A stretch of 64,000 nt of DNA from Pseudomonadota bacterium (lineage in GTDB: Bacteria > Myxococcota_A > Polyangia > Polyangiales > Polyangiaceae). The notes beneath the pieces are model-generated. The model ran no database searches and was not told the DNA's origin. It saw only the letters and a list, made by a program, of their open reading frames with translations. The stretch is taken from NCBI GenBank assembly GCA_023398955.1, contig JAEWRL010000076.1, forward strand, positions 18,798 through 82,797, read 5' to 3'. Each line of letters starts with the position of its first letter. Position 1 is the first letter of the stretch. Below are positions 62,234 to 64,000 of this stretch, in pieces. A program made the position numbers and the translations under genes.

Positions 62234-63622
62234 GTGTCACTCGTCCCGATGTGCCAATGTTCGAGCGTGAAACAGTCGACAACGGAACACCACCGAAGGC
62301 GTCGCGGGCGTCGGAGCGCTGGGGGCGACGAAGGCGCCGCGAACTCGCGTCCGCATCCGGCGTGTGGCCACCCTGAGCCAGCATGCTGGCACATAGAAGC
62401 CCTGGTGCCGGGGGGTGAAGGCATGGCGCGCCTGGCGGATGGACGGATCGGGTTTGCCGCTGGAGTTGCGCCGGGTGACAGCATCCTTGTTGAAGGCGTG
62501 GTCGCCAGGAGGAGTTGGATCCGAGCGACATCATGGCAGCTCATTGCGGGCGGTGCCGAGCGTGTCGAGCCGTCATGCCGCTGGTACGATCGGTGCGGTG
62601 GTTGCGACTGGATGCACCTATCCATCGGTGGGCAGCAGAAGCAGAAGGCGCGACTCGCCCTGGAGGCGCTGAAGCGCATCGGTAAGATCGCGTGTCGCTC
62701 GCCGGAGGTCGTGGCGAGTCCTGCGACATGGCGATACCGACGTCGCCTCCGGTTTCACATTGACGCCCAGGGCCGCATGGGGCTCTTCGCACGGGGATCC
62801 CACAACTTGGTCGAGATGGATGACTGCCTCGTCGCGAGAAGTGAGATCATGGAAGAACTGGGGCGTCTCCGGGAGCACGGGCGTAGGCACAGGGCAGTGT
62901 TAGCGGAGTTCGCATCGGTAGAGATTCGAGTGTCCGAGTGCGCGCCCCGGATCGGGCTATTCTGGCAAGCGAGGGGGGCCGGGATCTCGGCGGCTGCTCG
63001 ACGGTTCATCGCGACGTTGCCGAACGAGCATTGCGCGGCTGAGGTCAGCACTGAGCAATCGGTGGTCTGCCAAACCTGGATGGATAGACCTCCGACCGAG
63101 GTGGTGGTTCCGCTGCGCTCCTTCGTTCAGGTCAATGCTCGCGTGAACGCACGACTCACGGATACTCTTCTCCGCCACTGTGAGCAGCAGGGAGTCTCGA
63201 GCTTCATCGAGCTCTACTGCGGATCCGGCAACCTCACGCTGCCAATGCTTGCAACGGGCCTAGTGGGTCGCGCCGTTGAACTCGATTCTGCGGCGATTCG
63301 TGCTGCGAGAGCGGCAGCCTTGCGGCAAGGCTTCGATCCGGAGACCTTCGTTTGCTGCGACGCTGCGGCTGGGATGCCCGCGCGCATTGACCGGCCCGAT
63401 CTGATGTTACTCGATCCGCCTCGTAGCGGCGCCGCCGCTGCCCTCCACCACGTAGCACGAATCAGCCCTCCACACGTCGCGATCGTCGCCTGCGATCCGG
63501 CCACTCTGGCCCGAGATCTGCGGTGTCTGTCGGACTCGGGATACCGTTTGGTTCAGCTCGCCTGCTTCGACATGTTTCCCCAAACACACCACGTCGAACT
63601 CTTCGCATGGCTCTCGCGCTAA
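62234..63622 (+). CDS. rlmD: 23S rRNA (uracil-5)-methyltransferase RlmD
   Basis: It methylates a 23S rRNA uracil using SAM. The RumA/RlmD plan is seen: a TRAM-like domain (about 55-90), iron-sulfur cysteines CRWYDRCGGC, SAM site ELYCGSGNLTLPM, LLDPPRSGA, catalytic Cys in VACDPATLARDL, and the C-terminal base motif THHVELFAW. The start is uncertain: homology begins near residue 53, but the only in-frame starts upstream are GTG 62234, ATG 62249 and GTG 62267. It diverges from the FecR-like gene. Confidence 0.9.
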   Translation: MSLVPMCQCSSVKQSTTEHHRRRRGRRSAGGDEGAANSRPHPACGHPEPACWHIEALVPGGEGMARLADGRIGFAAGVAPGDSILVEGVVARRSWIRATSWQLIAGGAERVEPSCRWYDRCGGCDWMHLSIGGQQKQKARLALEALKRIGKIACRSPEVVASPATWRYRRRLRFHIDAQGRMGLFARGSHNLVEMDDCLVARSEIMEELGRLREHGRRHRAVLAEFASVEIRVSECAPRIGLFWQARGAGISAAARRFIATLPNEHCAAEVSTEQSVVCQTWMDRPPTEVVVPLRSFVQVNARVNARLTDTLLRHCEQQGVSSFIELYCGSGNLTLPMLATGLVGRAVELDSAAIRAARAAALRQGFDPETFVCCDAAAGMPARIDRPDLMLLDPPRSGAAAALHHVARISPPHVAIVACDPATLARDLRCLSDSGYRLVQLACFDMFPQTHHVELFAWLSR

Positions 63623-63902
63623 ATGCGCGAGGGCCATGTGAGATCCATCGAGCGGCACAGCTTCCGCGAGCCAACGAGCCACGCATCGGGTATCTCGCGG
63701 GACCATGCACGTCGTTCCGGCACGACCCCCACCGAGGGGGACGGCGGTCCGATCCGCACTGGAACGTACGGCGGGGCGAGCACTCGTTAAGGGCACCTCG
63801 CTCTTGCTCAGCGGGACGAAACGCCACGATGTGGCCCTCGTGGCTGTGTCAGGATCGCCCGAACATCACTGCTGGCAGGTCTTCCTGGCTCACCCATACA
63901 AA
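63623..63902. other. Gap downstream of rlmD
   Basis: About 280 bases with short unrecognised open frames. No gene is supported. It ends at the hairpin repeat. Confidence 0.5.
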
Positions 63903-63945
63903 AAAAAGCAGCGGCCCGGGGGAGGGGAGGGGACCCGGGCCGCTG
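63900..63945 (-). terminator. Intrinsic terminator form in the first hairpin copy (minus strand)
   Basis: The first copy is flanked by eight A on the plus strand (63900-63907), giving GC-TTTTTTTT after the 12-bp stem on the minus strand. This is a textbook Rho-independent terminator for leftward transcription from outside the window. Confidence 0.7.
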
Positions 63946-64000
63946 GGGAAAAAGCAGCGGCCCGGGGGAGGGGAGGGGACCCGGGCCGCTGGGGAAAAAG
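63903..64000. repeat. 46-bp tandem repeat of a GC-rich hairpin with T-tract on the minus strand
   Basis: Two full copies (63903-63948, 63949-63994) and the start of a third run off the edge. Each has AAAAAGCAG, then a 12-bp perfect stem (CAGCGGCCCGGG / CCCGGGCCGCTG) around a 13-base G/A-rich loop (GGAGGGGAGGGGA), then GGGG. Read on the minus strand it is a strong stem followed by GC and a run of five or more T, the form of an intrinsic terminator for a gene to the right. The loop plus stem is also rich in G-runs. Copy number beyond the window is unknown; it may also be an assembly or contig-end effect. Confidence 0.85.

Overview
The window is one stretch of a GC-rich bacterial chromosome, most likely from a Myxococcota/Polyangia-type organism. 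This is inferred from a Hanks-type kinase with a coiled-coil tail, a WYL-domain regulator, a thrombospondin-type-3 OmpA-like protein, a long proline/glutamate-rich TonB-like protein, several exported or lipoprotein unknowns, a globin-type sensor kinase and a sigma-54 activator. No rRNA, tRNA, CRISPR array, phage or plasmid module was seen. Most of the window is ordinary core chromosome. About 50 real genes are supported, plus one gene remnant and two IS630 transposase fragments.

Left part (0-20 kb): ilvD and a class I DAHP synthase (both leftward); an M19 dipeptidase and a DUF1232 protein (rightward); a serine/threonine kinase; an orphan LptF/LptG-like permease followed by tatA; DUF423; ctaB; a leftward pair of a membrane protein and a UbiA-type prenyltransferase; the TonB-like protein; metG; and a pyrimidine nucleoside phosphorylase divergent from a WYL regulator. 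Between tonB and metG lies a frameshifted relic of an exported protein.

Middle part (20-44 kb): a lytic transglycosylase; an ADP-forming acyl-CoA synthetase fused to a GNAT acetyltransferase; speA; gltX coupled to a CPBP-family protease homologue; a small lysine/alanine-tailed basic protein; DUF2505; ccmB; two small conserved unknowns; a DEAD-box helicase; an unknown gene overlapping nadD; an IS630 relic; a leftward four-gene operon (TSP3/OmpA-like, HEAT-repeat, xseB, cinA); and murA coupled to a short-form hisG.

Right part (44-64 kb): comEA with a small partner; a Tat-exported DUF362 protein; a run of exported proteins (lipoprotein, S55-type protease, beta-propeller, Cys-rich lipoprotein); yjbQ; then a signalling block of a globin-coupled histidine kinase, a receiver-PAS-histidine kinase hybrid and an NtrC-type sigma-54 activator; DUF2254; a second IS630 relic; a four-helix-bundle protein; a HAD hydrolase; a FecR-like exported protein; and rlmD. 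The right edge runs into a 46-bp tandem repeat of GC-rich hairpins with a T-tract on the minus strand.

The best candidate for an undescribed system is the gas-sensing-type relay at 53.3-57.7 kb. Secondary candidates are the exported protease/propeller/lipoprotein run at 47.6-52.7 kb and the hairpin array at the right edge.
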